Below, piece after piece: positions 43,560 to 53,505 of a stretch of DNA of 64,000 nt (position 1 is the first letter of the stretch; each line of letters starts with the position of its first letter). The notes under the pieces are model-generated. The model saw only the letters and a list, made by a program, of their open reading frames with translations, was not told where the DNA came from and did not search any database. Made by a program: the position numbers and the translations under genes. Location: positions 1 through 64,000 of the forward strand of contig CBFHPD010000027.1 in the NCBI GenBank assembly GCA_965657495.1. Reading direction: 5' to 3'. The DNA comes from JALQTD01 sp965657495. Lineage in GTDB: Bacteria; Bacteroidota; Bacteroidia; Flavobacteriales_D; Sanyastnellaceae.

Positions 43560-44429
43560 ATGAAAGGCATCATCCTCGCCGGGGGCTCCGGCACGCGGCT
43601 TTGGCCCTTGACGAAGGCGGTGAGCAAGCAGCTCATGCCGATTTACGACAAGCCGATGATCTACTACCCGCTTTCCACCCTCATGCTGAGCGGGATCCGG
43701 GAGATTTTGATCATCTCGACCCCCGAGGATTTGCCCGGTTTCAGGCGCTTGCTTGGCGATGGTGCGGCCCTCGGGCTGTCGCTCGAGTACGCTGAACAAC
43801 CAGAACCCAACGGACTCGCCCAGGCCTTCGTCATCGGGGAGTCCTTCATCGGCAACGACAAGGTGGCCCTCGTCCTCGGGGACAACATCTTCTACGGCAA
43901 AAGCTTCGGCCGCCAATTGCGGGCGAACACCGACCCGGATGGCGCCATTGTTTATGCCTACTACGTGACCGATCCGGAGCGCTACGGCGTGGTGGAATTT
44001 GATCCCGAAGACCGGGTGTTGAGCATCGAGGAAAAGCCCGCGCAACCGAAGTCAAATTTCGCGGTGCCTGGGCTGTATTTCTACGACAACGATGTGGTGG
44101 AGATCGCCAAAGGACTCCAGCCGAGCGCCCGGGGCGAGTACGAGATCACAGACGTCAACAAAGCGTACTTGGAGGCGGGCATGTTGTTCGTATCCAAGTT
44201 GGATCGCGGCATGGCCTGGCTCGACACAGGGACGCACGAGTCCTTGCTCCAAGCGTCGCAATACGTCCAAACCATCGAGGCGCGCCAAGGCTTGAAAATT
44301 GGGTGCATCGAAGAAATCGCTTGGCGCATGGGTTACATCGATGATGCCACTGCCGCTGCCCTCGCTGAGCCGTTGCGCAAGTCGGGGTATGGCGATTACG
44401 TATTGGACCAAATCCGCCGCGGGCGCTGA
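43560..44429 (+). CDS. rmlA: Glucose-1-phosphate thymidylyltransferase
   Basis: Makes dTDP-glucose, first step to dTDP-rhamnose and other deoxysugars. 289 residues, usual length. MKGIILAGGSGTRLWPLTKA and SKQLMPIYDKPMIYYPLS are the nucleotide-binding signature, with LGDNIFYGKSF and EEKPAQPKSNFAVPGLYFYD further on. rmlB/C/D are not adjacent. TAATTTGG ends 4 nt before the ATG, another near-leaderless start. Cytosolic. Confidence 0.96.
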   Translation: MKGIILAGGSGTRLWPLTKAVSKQLMPIYDKPMIYYPLSTLMLSGIREILIISTPEDLPGFRRLLGDGAALGLSLEYAEQPEPNGLAQAFVIGESFIGNDKVALVLGDNIFYGKSFGRQLRANTDPDGAIVYAYYVTDPERYGVVEFDPEDRVLSIEEKPAQPKSNFAVPGLYFYDNDVVEIAKGLQPSARGEYEITDVNKAYLEAGMLFVSKLDRGMAWLDTGTHESLLQASQYVQTIEARQGLKIGCIEEIAWRMGYIDDATAAALAEPLRKSGYGDYVLDQIRRGR

Positions 44430-44431
44430 AC

Positions 44432-45400
44432 ATGAACCATCCTTTGTTACACCGCCTGAAAGGAACGGCTGATGCCGGCATCGAGGCCTTCCTCGACCGC
44501 TGGCCCGCCGACGAGGCGGACGGGCTATACGCCCCCATCCATTACCTCATGGCGCTCGGGGGCAAGCGGCTGCGGCCCGTGCTCGGATTGGCCGCTGCGG
44601 AAGCCGAAGGCGCCGGTGCCGATGCGGCCATGCCGGCAGCCCTCGCCGTGGAGCTCTTCCACAACTTCACGCTGATGCACGATGACATCATGGACGCGGC
44701 CCCCTTGCGGCGCGGCCAAGCCACGGTGCACGCGAAATGGGACGAAAACACCGCCATCCTGAGCGGAGATGCCATGTACACGCTGGCCCACGTGGCGCTG
44801 AGCGAGTTGGCACCCGATGCACTCGTGCGGGTGCTGCCGCTCTTCAATGCCACCGCCTTGGAGGTGTGCATCGGCCAACAGAGCGACATGGCCTTTGAGC
44901 AGCGCGGGGACGTGAACGTGGCCGAGTACCTCGAGATGATCCGGTTGAAGACGTCCGTGCTGTTGGCGGCATCGCTGGCCATGGGTGCTGCGGTAGCGGG
45001 GGCCTCGGAGCGGCGGGTGAGCGCGTGGTACCGGGCGGGCGAGCAGCTGGGGTTGGCGTTCCAAATGCAGGACGACCTCCTCGACGCATTCGGTGACGCG
45101 GCAACCGGCAAGCAAGTCGGCGGGGACATTTTGGCGGACAAGAAGACGTTTTTGCGGCTGCACACCGATGCGGTGAGCGATGCGGTGCGGCGGTGGGATG
45201 GGCCTGCGTCCGACCCGGTAGCGAAGGTGGCGGCCGTGCAGGAAGCGATGCGGTCGGCCGGGGCAGAGGAGGCCGCTCGGGAGCGGATGGCACTTTACGT
45301 GGAGGCGGCGCGCCGGGAATTGGAGGCGCTGGCGTTGGCTCCGGAGTGGCACGCGGCGTTCGATTCCATCGCCGATCACATCGTGACCCGGAACGCATGA
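44432..45400 (+). CDS. Trans-polyprenyl diphosphate synthase
   Basis: 322 residues. Both aspartate-rich motifs are present: HDDIMDAAPLRRG near residue 82 (first, DDxxD) and QDDLLDAFGD near 212 (second). GGKRLRPVLGLAAAE is the substrate-binding block. An aromatic Phe five residues before the first DDxxD suggests a short product (C15-C20) by the known chain-length rule, but long-chain quinone side-chain synthesis cannot be excluded. It begins 2 nt after the rmlA stop. Its stop overlaps the start of the next small gene (ATGA). Cytosolic. Confidence 0.9.
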   Translation: MNHPLLHRLKGTADAGIEAFLDRWPADEADGLYAPIHYLMALGGKRLRPVLGLAAAEAEGAGADAAMPAALAVELFHNFTLMHDDIMDAAPLRRGQATVHAKWDENTAILSGDAMYTLAHVALSELAPDALVRVLPLFNATALEVCIGQQSDMAFEQRGDVNVAEYLEMIRLKTSVLLAASLAMGAAVAGASERRVSAWYRAGEQLGLAFQMQDDLLDAFGDAATGKQVGGDILADKKTFLRLHTDAVSDAVRRWDGPASDPVAKVAAVQEAMRSAGAEEAARERMALYVEAARRELEALALAPEWHAAFDSIADHIVTRNA

Positions 45401-45738
45401 ACGGGTTGTTGGCAGGCCGGGACCTTCCGGCGGGAGTGACCACGGAAGCGTTCGTTCACCGGGTGGTTGAGCAGTTGGCCAAGGATTTCGACCTCGATGA
45501 GGACCGCATCCGGAACGCGAAAATCGGGGTGGGGCCGTTGTTGAAGGACGTGATTTCGGCGGGGTTGGAGGGCGATCCGGGGCCAGTGTTTGCCGCGTTT
45601 TACCGCTTGGATTTGGGGGAGGAGCGCGTGCGGCGTGTGTTGCACGACCACGACCGCGAGGAGGCGGCAGGCCAGCTGGCGGAGTTGGCCCTGCAGCGGG
45701 CAGCGTTGAAAGTTTGGACGCGCTTGAGTTACCGGTGA
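45397..45738 (+). CDS. Small conserved-looking helical protein
   Basis: 113 residues starting at the ATG that overlaps the polyprenyl synthetase stop, the arrangement expected of a real coupled gene. The open frame extends upstream in the same phase but only as a shadow. It is helical and acidic, with blocks FVHRVVEQLAKDFDLDE and AAFYRLDLGEERVRRVL; the latter resembles the 'YRxDxxE' phrase I recall from small Bacteroidota proteins of unknown role. No signal peptide, membrane segment or catalytic motif. Function unknown. Confidence 0.65.
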   Translation: MNGLLAGRDLPAGVTTEAFVHRVVEQLAKDFDLDEDRIRNAKIGVGPLLKDVISAGLEGDPGPVFAAFYRLDLGEERVRRVLHDHDREEAAGQLAELALQRAALKVWTRLSYR

Positions 45739-45776
45739 AACGGGGTTTGGTCTAACTTCCGGCCCAAATCTCACGC

Positions 45777-46367
45777 ATGCGCAGCAATTACGACCTCCTT
45801 TCTGCGAGCCGGTCCCCCCTCAGCGGGCAATGGCTCCCTGCCATCGGCGCCTTTCTCGTGGTGGGCATCCTCTCGAGCATCGGCAGCACCTTTTCCGCCG
45901 GCGTTTTGCCGCTCATCCTCGCCGGTCCCTTCGGCTTGGGGCAATCGAAGTTTTACCTGGCCATTGCGCGGGGGGAACAACCTCCGTTCGAGGAGATCTT
46001 CAGCGGGTTTCACCAATTCGTGCGGGCCATGGCCATCGGGTTGCTCGTGGCGTTGGCCGTGGGCATCGGGATGGTCCTGTTGGTCATTCCGGGCATCATT
46101 GCGGGCGTGGGCCTGAGCATGGCGTATTACGTAGCGCTGGACCGCCCGGATTTGGAGGCGCCTGAGGTGCTGAAGGCGAGCTGGGAGCTGGTGTGGAAGG
46201 GTGGCCACTTTTGGAAGGTCTTTGGTTTTGGCTTGCTCGCGTTTTTGTTGACCCTGTTGGGGTTGCTCTGCTTGGGGGTGGGTGTGCTCTTCACCACGCC
46301 GATGATTTTGGTGGGCCAAGCCATGCTGTACGACGAGCTGCGGAGTTCCTCGGCCGTCAACTTCTGA
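45777..46367 (+). CDS. Integral membrane protein (DUF975-like)
   Basis: 196 residues with four or five hydrophobic segments (about 22-50, 85-118 and 145-175), e.g. WLPAIGAFLVVGILSSIGS and GMVLLVIPGIIAGVGLSMAY. The order of a short soluble N-terminus, repeated Gly-rich TM helices and ALDRPDLEAPEVLKASWELV between them matches the DUF975 family. Inner membrane; role unknown. TAACTTCC at 45753-45760 may be its -7 box. It is convergent with the ATPase gene, stop to stop. Confidence 0.7.
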   Translation: MRSNYDLLSASRSPLSGQWLPAIGAFLVVGILSSIGSTFSAGVLPLILAGPFGLGQSKFYLAIARGEQPPFEEIFSGFHQFVRAMAIGLLVALAVGIGMVLLVIPGIIAGVGLSMAYYVALDRPDLEAPEVLKASWELVWKGGHFWKVFGFGLLAFLLTLLGLLCLGVGVLFTTPMILVGQAMLYDELRSSSAVNF

Positions 46368-47465
46368 TCAACCGCGACGGAGCCATTCGGCGAACAGCGG
46401 ATCGGCGAGTTGCCACGCGCCGTCGGATGTGCGCATGACATGGTTGTGGTGTGCGAGTCCTTTGAGTGCGGAGTTCACGCTGCTCGCCGCCGGCAGGTTG
46501 TGTGCTTGGAGGAAGGCCATGGCCGTGGGTTGCGGGACCCCGTTGGGGTGTTGCGCGATGGCCTTGAGCAACGCGGCTTGCGCGGTGGGAAGCTGATTCA
46601 AGATTTGGCCCATGTAGCCTTGATGACTGGCCAAAACGGCTTCCTGTACCTCCCGGGCGTCCGCCACCGTAGGCGGGCCCTTCCGGTCGTACAACCGGTT
46701 GCACTGCGACTGGATCCAATGCGTCGTCCCTCGCGCCCAATCGTATACCGCGTCCACCACCTCATCCGCGGCGTGGCGGCCATCCGCGGCGAAATGCCGC
46801 TGAATGAAGTCCCCGTACTCCTCCCTCGGGACGGGGAGCAGTTCCATGATTTCGCAGGATTGGTAAAACGGGCGGTTGTGCTCGCTGAACATCGCGCGCA
46901 TCATGCTGCCGTGGCTGCCTGAAAAGGCAAACCGCACCTCCGGGAACGCCTGCATCCATTCCCGAAAAATGGCTTCGGCGTGGTCCCCATCGAATCGCGT
47001 AATCTGCTGGAATTCATCGAGGCACAGGATGAACCCGGGCTCGAGGCGGGCCAAATACGCACCGATGCGCTCGAGGGCGGGGGCCGCCGCCGCTTCCCGT
47101 CCCAAGCGGAGCGATGCGCTCGGCATCCCCGTCACGGGGTCCACGGTCATGCGCACCTCGAATTGTGCGAGCAGCCGCTGCCACAGCCCGGGATTGCGCG
47201 GGGTCAAGACGCCCTCCCGTTCGACCAGTGCCCGGGCGATTTTTTCGACGGCCTCGTGGAGGGATTGGCAGGAGAGCAGATCCACCAGCATCCCCGGTCG
47301 GCCGTCGAGCAACCGCCGCAGCAGGGCGGTCTTGCCCATGCGCCGTTCGCCGTACAGGACGATGTTGCGGCCGTTGTCAGCGTGGTTCACCAACGCCGCG
47401 AGTTCGTGCATGCGGTCGCAGAAGAGGTCGGGGCCGCGGTAACCTTGGAGGATGAACGGGTTCAT
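46368..47465 (-). CDS. Archaeal-type AAA/STAND-like ATPase with winged helix
   Basis: 365 residues from MNPFILQGYRG, the family start; the longer open frame is ignored. Walker A is GERRMGKT (39-46), Walker B FILCLDEFQ (about 145) and sensor 1 FAFSGSHGSMM (about 180), as in the PF01637-type ATPases common in archaea and Bacteroidota. The C-terminal 80 residues (AQAALLKAIAQHPNG, then SSVNSALKGLAHHNHV and WQLADPLFAEWLRR) form a winged helix, so it may bind DNA. An unusual palindromic operator covers its promoter. Divergent from a DUF2130 gene. The function of this family is poorly known; the protein is cytosolic. Confidence 0.8.
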   Translation of the reverse strand: MNPFILQGYRGPDLFCDRMHELAALVNHADNGRNIVLYGERRMGKTALLRRLLDGRPGMLVDLLSCQSLHEAVEKIARALVEREGVLTPRNPGLWQRLLAQFEVRMTVDPVTGMPSASLRLGREAAAAPALERIGAYLARLEPGFILCLDEFQQITRFDGDHAEAIFREWMQAFPEVRFAFSGSHGSMMRAMFSEHNRPFYQSCEIMELLPVPREEYGDFIQRHFAADGRHAADEVVDAVYDWARGTTHWIQSQCNRLYDRKGPPTVADAREVQEAVLASHQGYMGQILNQLPTAQAALLKAIAQHPNGVPQPTAMAFLQAHNLPAASSVNSALKGLAHHNHVMRTSDGAWQLADPLFAEWLRRG

Positions 47466-47469
47466 GCGG

Positions 47470-47520
47470 CAAGGATACGAACTATTTGTTACGAAAGTTT
47501 CGTAACGATGTTTTCGTGAC
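47470..47520 (-). promoter_or_regulatory. Palindromic operator over the ATPase promoter
   Basis: Four related half-sites are arranged with two-fold symmetry about 47497: GATACGAAC (47474-47482), GTTACGAAA (47488-47496), then TTTCGTAAC (47498-47506) and TTTCGTGAC (47512-47520). The inner pair is a perfect 19-bp inverted repeat; outer sites lie 14 bp from inner ones on each side. A -7-like TATCCTTG (47470-47477, minus strand) overlaps the outer site and ends 4 nt before the ATG, so bound protein would block the promoter. Autoregulation is likely. Confidence 0.7.
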
Positions 47521-47564
47521 GCGAATTTCAATTTGTTTGTGATGCGCCGCAATGGGCGCGCACA

Positions 47565-47572
47565 TATTTTTG
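47565..47572 (+). promoter_or_regulatory. -7 box of the DUF2130 gene
   Basis: TATTTTTG, an exact TAnnTTTG, 15 nt before the ATG. TTTG at 47536-47539 is 25 bp upstream, slightly farther than the usual -33 spacing. Confidence 0.45.
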
Positions 47573-47587
47573 AAAAAAAACCAAGCC

Positions 47588-48862
47588 ATGAGTGAAGTTA
47601 CTTGCCCCCATTGCCAACATTCCTTTGCATTGAGTGATGCGGGGTACGCCGACATCCTGCGCCAAGTGCGCGACCACCGGTTTGCGGAAGAGTTGAAGGA
47701 GCGCCTCGCTGTGGCCGATCGCGAGAAGCGCAGTGCGGTGGAACTTGCGGAGGCCAATTTGCGGCAGTCGATGCGTGAGGAAGTGCTGCAGAAGGACCAG
47801 GAATTAGCCACCTTGAAGGCCCAAAACCAAGCCATGCTAGCCGAGCAACTCGCCCAAAAAGACAAGGAGCTAGCGGCGGTGGCGGCGAAATTGCAAGAAG
47901 CGGAAATGGCCCGCAAACTGCAGGTTGCAGAGGCCGTTCAGGCCGTTGAACGGGAGCGCGACCAGCTCAAGCACCAGCTCCAGTCGAAGGACACCGAGGC
48001 GGAGTTGATCGAAAAGCGGTTGCAGCACGAACTCGCGGTGCAACTCGCGGCCAAGGACGAGATCATCAAATCCCGCGAGGAAGAATTGGTGCGCCAACGG
48101 GATTTGAAGCAAAAGCTCTCCACAAAAATGCTCGGCGAAACCCTCGAGCAGCATTGCCAAATCGAGTTCGAAAAATTGCGATCCACCGCCTTCAAGAGCG
48201 CGGTGTTTGAGAAGGACAACGATGCCCGAACCGGCAGCAAGGGGGATTTTATCTTCAAAGAAAGCGACGCAAATGGAAACGAAATCGTCTCCATCATGTT
48301 CGAGATGAAAAACGAGGCGGATGAGACGAAAACGAAGAAGCGCAACGAGGACTTCTTCAAGGAACTGGACAAGGACCGGACGGAAAAAGGGTGCGAGTAC
48401 GCGGTGTTGGTCTCCCTGTTGGAGTCGGACAACGAACTTTACAACCAAGGCATTGTGGACGTGTCCCACCGCTATCCGAAAATGTACGTGGTGCGGCCCC
48501 AATTCTTCATCCCCATCATCACCCTGCTGCGGAATGCGGCCATGAATTCGATGGAGTACAAGGCGGAACTCGCCCGGGTGCGCAACCAAAATGTGGACAT
48601 CACCAACTTCGAGGCGAAGATGCTCGAGTTCAAAGAAGGGTTCGGCCGGAATTACCGCATCGCCAGCGAGCATTTTGAACGGGCGGTCGGCGAGATCGAC
48701 AAGACCATCGACCACCTCGAGAAAACAAAAAAAGCGCTGCTCGCTTCAGCAAACCAGCTGCGGCTCGCCAACGACAAGGCGGACGAATTGAGCATCAAGC
48801 GACTGACCCACGGCAACCCCACCATGCAGGCCAAGTTCGACGAGCTCAAGGGCGGGGAGTGA
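47588..48862 (+). CDS. DUF2130 family protein
   Basis: 424 residues. An N-terminal zinc-ribbon-like start (TCPHCQHSF, Cys6/Cys9), then a long coiled coil (about 35-190, Glu/Lys/Gln-rich, e.g. LQKDQELATLKAQNQAML), then the DUF2130 core (about 195-400) with FEKDNDARTGSKGDFIFKE, IMFEMKNEADE and VVRPQFFIPIITLLR. The D...GD(F/Y)IF...(F)E-K spacing resembles a PD-(D/E)xK nuclease-type active site, but that is inference. The start at MSEVTCPHC is preferred over a Met 12 codons upstream because the family begins with the Cys pair. No partner gene except the divergent ATPase. Confidence 0.82.
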   Translation: MSEVTCPHCQHSFALSDAGYADILRQVRDHRFAEELKERLAVADREKRSAVELAEANLRQSMREEVLQKDQELATLKAQNQAMLAEQLAQKDKELAAVAAKLQEAEMARKLQVAEAVQAVERERDQLKHQLQSKDTEAELIEKRLQHELAVQLAAKDEIIKSREEELVRQRDLKQKLSTKMLGETLEQHCQIEFEKLRSTAFKSAVFEKDNDARTGSKGDFIFKESDANGNEIVSIMFEMKNEADETKTKKRNEDFFKELDKDRTEKGCEYAVLVSLLESDNELYNQGIVDVSHRYPKMYVVRPQFFIPIITLLRNAAMNSMEYKAELARVRNQNVDITNFEAKMLEFKEGFGRNYRIASEHFERAVGEIDKTIDHLEKTKKALLASANQLRLANDKADELSIKRLTHGNPTMQAKFDELKGGE

Positions 48863-48864
48863 CC

Positions 48865-49365
48865 TCATTCGAGGTAGTCGAGCGGGTTCAGGTAAAACAT
48901 CTTCTTCCACCCTTGCCTGTCGCTGTCGATGCGCCAGGGGTAGGGGATGAGCGTGACGATGGAATAGTGCAAATGGGGCGGTCGCCCAGCGGCGTTTCCG
49001 CTGTCGCCCAAGGTACCGATGGGGGTGTCAGGGCCCGCAAACGAGAACGGGGTGGCCTGGATTTCATCGAGGTGCGCGTAGTAGTGCAAGCGCCACTTGG
49101 GCCCGAGCGCCAAGACCACGTTTCCACCGATGGCGTTCTCGCCGGCGAACAGCACGAGCGAAGGGGTGGCTGGCCGGATGGGGGTGCCGATTTTGCCAAA
49201 CACGTCCACCCCTTTGTGCGTGACCGAACGGCCCCATGGGTAGGCCCAGAAGGTTTTGGGGTTGATGTCGTTTTTGCGCCCCCCTTCCACGGGGTTTTGA
49301 AAAGGTTGTGGCAGGAGCAGCCCCAACAAGAGGACGGCGAGCAAGGCCCACAGGATGCGTTTCAT
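48865..49365 (-). CDS. M23 (LytM-type) metallopeptidase
   Basis: 166 residues with one N-terminal TM/signal segment (MKRILWALLAVLLLGLLLPQ), so it works in the periplasm, probably anchored. Zinc ligands of M23 are visible: HKGVDVFG (HxxxD, His and Asp), HYYAHLDEI and PHLHYSI (HxH). It would cut peptide cross-links or act on murein during growth, or activate an amidase. It lacks the long coiled coil of EnvC. The open frame extends upstream, but the Met before the TM segment is the sensible start. It converges with the DUF2130 gene with 2 bp between stops. Confidence 0.88.
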   Translation of the reverse strand: MKRILWALLAVLLLGLLLPQPFQNPVEGGRKNDINPKTFWAYPWGRSVTHKGVDVFGKIGTPIRPATPSLVLFAGENAIGGNVVLALGPKWRLHYYAHLDEIQATPFSFAGPDTPIGTLGDSGNAAGRPPHLHYSIVTLIPYPWRIDSDRQGWKKMFYLNPLDYLE

Positions 49366-49471
49366 CGGGTTCAAGGTGTTTGGAACAATAGCACAACGCG
49401 CGCCGTGGACCTTTTCGCGTGCGGCACAACAGGAAGGTGGCAATTCGCATGGCCGCCCCGAATGCCGTTCG

Positions 49472-49479
49472 TATCTTTG
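49472..49479 (+). promoter_or_regulatory. -7 box of sucA
   Basis: TATCTTTG (followed by C) is an exact consensus match, with the ATG 26 nt downstream. The -33 position shows only TTC at 25 bp. It lies in the divergent gap with the M23 gene. Confidence 0.6.
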
Positions 49480-49505
49480 CACGTCAAACCCTTCTCCCCG
49501 TCCAC

Positions 49506-52226
49506 ATGGACACACTCGACTTCCTGAGCCAACTTGAGCCGACGGCGCTTGAGGCCCACTACCAGCGGTATTTGGCAGACCCCGAATCGGTTGACGCCAC
49601 CTGGCGGCATTTCTTCAAAGGATTTGACCTCGCCCTCGCCACGTATGGCGAAGAAGCCGCAAGCCCCGTTGCAAAAAAGGAGTTCCAAGTCCTTGACCTG
49701 ATCCACGGCTACCGCACCCGCGGCCACCTGTTCACCCAAACGAACCCCGTTCGTGCGCGCCGCACCTACACGCCCGACCTCGCCCTGGCACAATTCGGGC
49801 TGAGCGACGCCGACCTCGATACGGTGTTTCAGGCGGGCTCGGAGGCGGGGATCGGTCCAGCGACCCTACGGGAAATCGTGGCGCACCTTGAGGAGACCTA
49901 TTGCCACAGCATCGGCATCGAGTACATGTTCATCCGCGATTTGCCCCGCTTGAACTGGATTCGGGAGCACATCGAGTTGGGGAACCGCCCGCGGATTGAG
50001 GAGGCGGACCGGATGCAGATCTTGAAAAAGCTGCACCAGGCGACGCTGTTTGAGGAGTTTTTGCAGAAGAAATTCGTGGGCCAAAAGCGCTTCTCCCTCG
50101 AGGGAGGCGAATCCCTCATTGCCGCGCTCGACGCGGTCATCGAGGACGGTTCCACCCGCGGCGTGCGCGAGGTCGTCATCGGCATGGCCCACCGGGGCCG
50201 CCTGTCGACCCTCGCCCACATCCTCGGCAAGCCCTACGCCGAAATCTTCACCGAATTCGAAGGCAAGGCGTACGACGATGACGGCGACTTCGACGGCGAC
50301 GTGAAGTACCACCTCGGCTACTCGCGTTCCTTGACGGCCGACACCGGTGAGCCCCTGACCATCACGCTCGCCCCCAACCCGTCCCACCTCGAAGCGGTGG
50401 GGCCGGTGGTGGAAGGCCTGAGCCGGGCCCGCATCGACGCCCTCGGTGGCGACGCCTGCGCGGTCTTGCCCATTTTGATCCACGGCGATGCCGCCATTGC
50501 CGCCCAAGGCGTGGTCTACGAAGTGGCCCAAATGGCCCAGCTCGACGGCTACCGTGTCGGCGGCACCATCCACATCGTCGTGAACAACCAAGTCGGCTTC
50601 ACGACGAACTACCTCGACGCCCGGAGTTCCACCTACTGCACGGATGTCAGCAAGGTGACGGAATCGTTGGCCTTCCACGTGAACGCCGACGACCCCGAAG
50701 CGGTGGTCCAGGTCATGCGCATCGCCTGCGCCTACCGCCAAACTTGGGGCCGCGACGTCTTCATCGACCTCCTCGGCTACCGGAAATACGGCCACAACGA
50801 GGGCGACGAACCCATGTTCACCCAGCCGCAGTTGTACAAGTCCATCGCCAATCACCCCAACGTGCTCGAGCTCTACAAGCAGCAGCTCATCGCCGAAGGC
50901 ACCCTGTCAGCGGATGATGCGGAGGGCATGCGCGAGGCGCAAGTGGCGCGCATGGAGGCCGGCTTTGAAGCCGCTGCCAGCATGGAACGCGCCATCGTCG
51001 AGGATTTCCTCCACGATTTGTGGAAGGACTACCACAACGCCATCGGCGATGAGTGGCGCAACCCGGTGGAAACAGCCGTTAGCCGCGAACGCCTAGAAAC
51101 GCTGGCCCGCGCGATGAGTACCCTCCCGGAGGACAAGAAGATTTACCGGAAGGTGGCCAAGTTGATGCGCGACCGCCTGAAGATGATCGACGAAGATCGG
51201 CTGGACTGGGCGCTCGGTGAGCTGCTCGCCTACGCCACAATGCTCACGGAAGGCCACCCGGTGCGCATCAGCGGACAGGACGTGGAGCGCGGCACGTTCT
51301 CGCACCGCCACGCCGTGGTGAAAACGGAGGACAGCGAGGAGGAACTCATTCCGTTGAACCACTTGGAGGAAGGCCAGGCCCGCTTCCAAATCTTCAACTC
51401 CCTGTTGAGCGAGTACGCCGTAGCCGGGTTCGATTACGGGTATGCGTTCGCGCGTCCGGAGGGCTTGACGGTTTGGGAAGCGCAATTTGGGGACTTCAAC
51501 AACGGAGCCCAAATCCTGTTCGACCAGTTCCTTTCGTCCGCCGAAGACAAGTGGCGGACCATGAACGGCCTGACCCTCATGCTTCCCCACGGCTACGAAG
51601 GCATGGGCTCGGAGCACAGCTCGGGCCGCATGGAGCGCTTCTTGCAACTCGGTAGTGGCGAGAACCTGTTCGTTTGCAACATCACGGAGCCGGCGAACTA
51701 CTTCCACCTCTTGCGCCGTCAGGTCAAGCTGCCGTTCCGCAAGCCGCTCGTCATCTTCACGCCGAAGAAATTGCTGCGCTACCCGAAGGCGGTGTCTTCT
51801 TTCGACGCCATGGCCACCGGCCATTTCGCTCCTGTCATGGACGACCCGCGAACGGCTGCTGATCCGGGCACTGTGGACACCGTGGTGTTCTGCTCCGGAA
51901 AAATCTACTACGAATTGCTCGAGCGGTTGGAAACGACGCCTGCACCTAACATTGCCTTCGTGCGAGTGGAACAACTGCACCCGTACCCGGCGGTTGAGAT
52001 CGAAGCCGTGCTCGCCGGTTATTCCCCGAAGGCCCAGTGCCTTTGGGTACAAGAAGAGCCGCGCAACATGGGGGCGTGGTCCTTCATCTTGCAGCATTTC
52101 ACGCACCGCGAAATTGCGTGCATTTCGCGTTCGGCCAGTGCGAGCCCGGCTTCGGGTTCACCGGTCGTCCACACCCAACGCCAACAAGCCATCATCAACG
52201 AAGTCTTTGACTACGCCCACAACTGA
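49506..52226 (+). CDS. sucA: 2-oxoglutarate dehydrogenase E1
   Basis: Thiamine-diphosphate decarboxylase of the TCA-cycle complex. 906 residues from MDTLDFLSQLEP; 29 in-frame residues upstream are within the promoter and rejected. The N-terminal block (EAHYQRYLADPESVDATWR) mediates E2 binding. Family blocks include IGMAHRGRLSTLAHILGKP, VKYHLGYSRS, NPSHLEAVGPVVEGL, HGDAAIAAQG and NNQVGFTTNYLDARSS (ThDP site), then LPHGYEGMGSEHSSGRMERF. Cytosolic. It is followed after 10 nt by sucB. Confidence 0.97.
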   Translation: MDTLDFLSQLEPTALEAHYQRYLADPESVDATWRHFFKGFDLALATYGEEAASPVAKKEFQVLDLIHGYRTRGHLFTQTNPVRARRTYTPDLALAQFGLSDADLDTVFQAGSEAGIGPATLREIVAHLEETYCHSIGIEYMFIRDLPRLNWIREHIELGNRPRIEEADRMQILKKLHQATLFEEFLQKKFVGQKRFSLEGGESLIAALDAVIEDGSTRGVREVVIGMAHRGRLSTLAHILGKPYAEIFTEFEGKAYDDDGDFDGDVKYHLGYSRSLTADTGEPLTITLAPNPSHLEAVGPVVEGLSRARIDALGGDACAVLPILIHGDAAIAAQGVVYEVAQMAQLDGYRVGGTIHIVVNNQVGFTTNYLDARSSTYCTDVSKVTESLAFHVNADDPEAVVQVMRIACAYRQTWGRDVFIDLLGYRKYGHNEGDEPMFTQPQLYKSIANHPNVLELYKQQLIAEGTLSADDAEGMREAQVARMEAGFEAAASMERAIVEDFLHDLWKDYHNAIGDEWRNPVETAVSRERLETLARAMSTLPEDKKIYRKVAKLMRDRLKMIDEDRLDWALGELLAYATMLTEGHPVRISGQDVERGTFSHRHAVVKTEDSEEELIPLNHLEEGQARFQIFNSLLSEYAVAGFDYGYAFARPEGLTVWEAQFGDFNNGAQILFDQFLSSAEDKWRTMNGLTLMLPHGYEGMGSEHSSGRMERFLQLGSGENLFVCNITEPANYFHLLRRQVKLPFRKPLVIFTPKKLLRYPKAVSSFDAMATGHFAPVMDDPRTAADPGTVDTVVFCSGKIYYELLERLETTPAPNIAFVRVEQLHPYPAVEIEAVLAGYSPKAQCLWVQEEPRNMGAWSFILQHFTHREIACISRSASASPASGSPVVHTQRQQAIINEVFDYAHN

Positions 52227-52236
52227 TTCCTGAGCC

Positions 52237-53496
<1,260 letters not shown>

Positions 53497-53505
53497 CGCT
53501 GGCGC

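Noticed and set aside
41927..43636. 569-codon minus-strand open frame opposite the RND exporter
   Set aside because: Antisense shadow rich in His and Arg; the plus strand encodes a convincing RND protein.
44432..45400. Long-chain (quinone side-chain) polyprenyl synthase as the firm call
   Set aside because: The Phe five residues before the first DDxxD argues for a short product, but this rule is not decisive, so no specific product was assigned.
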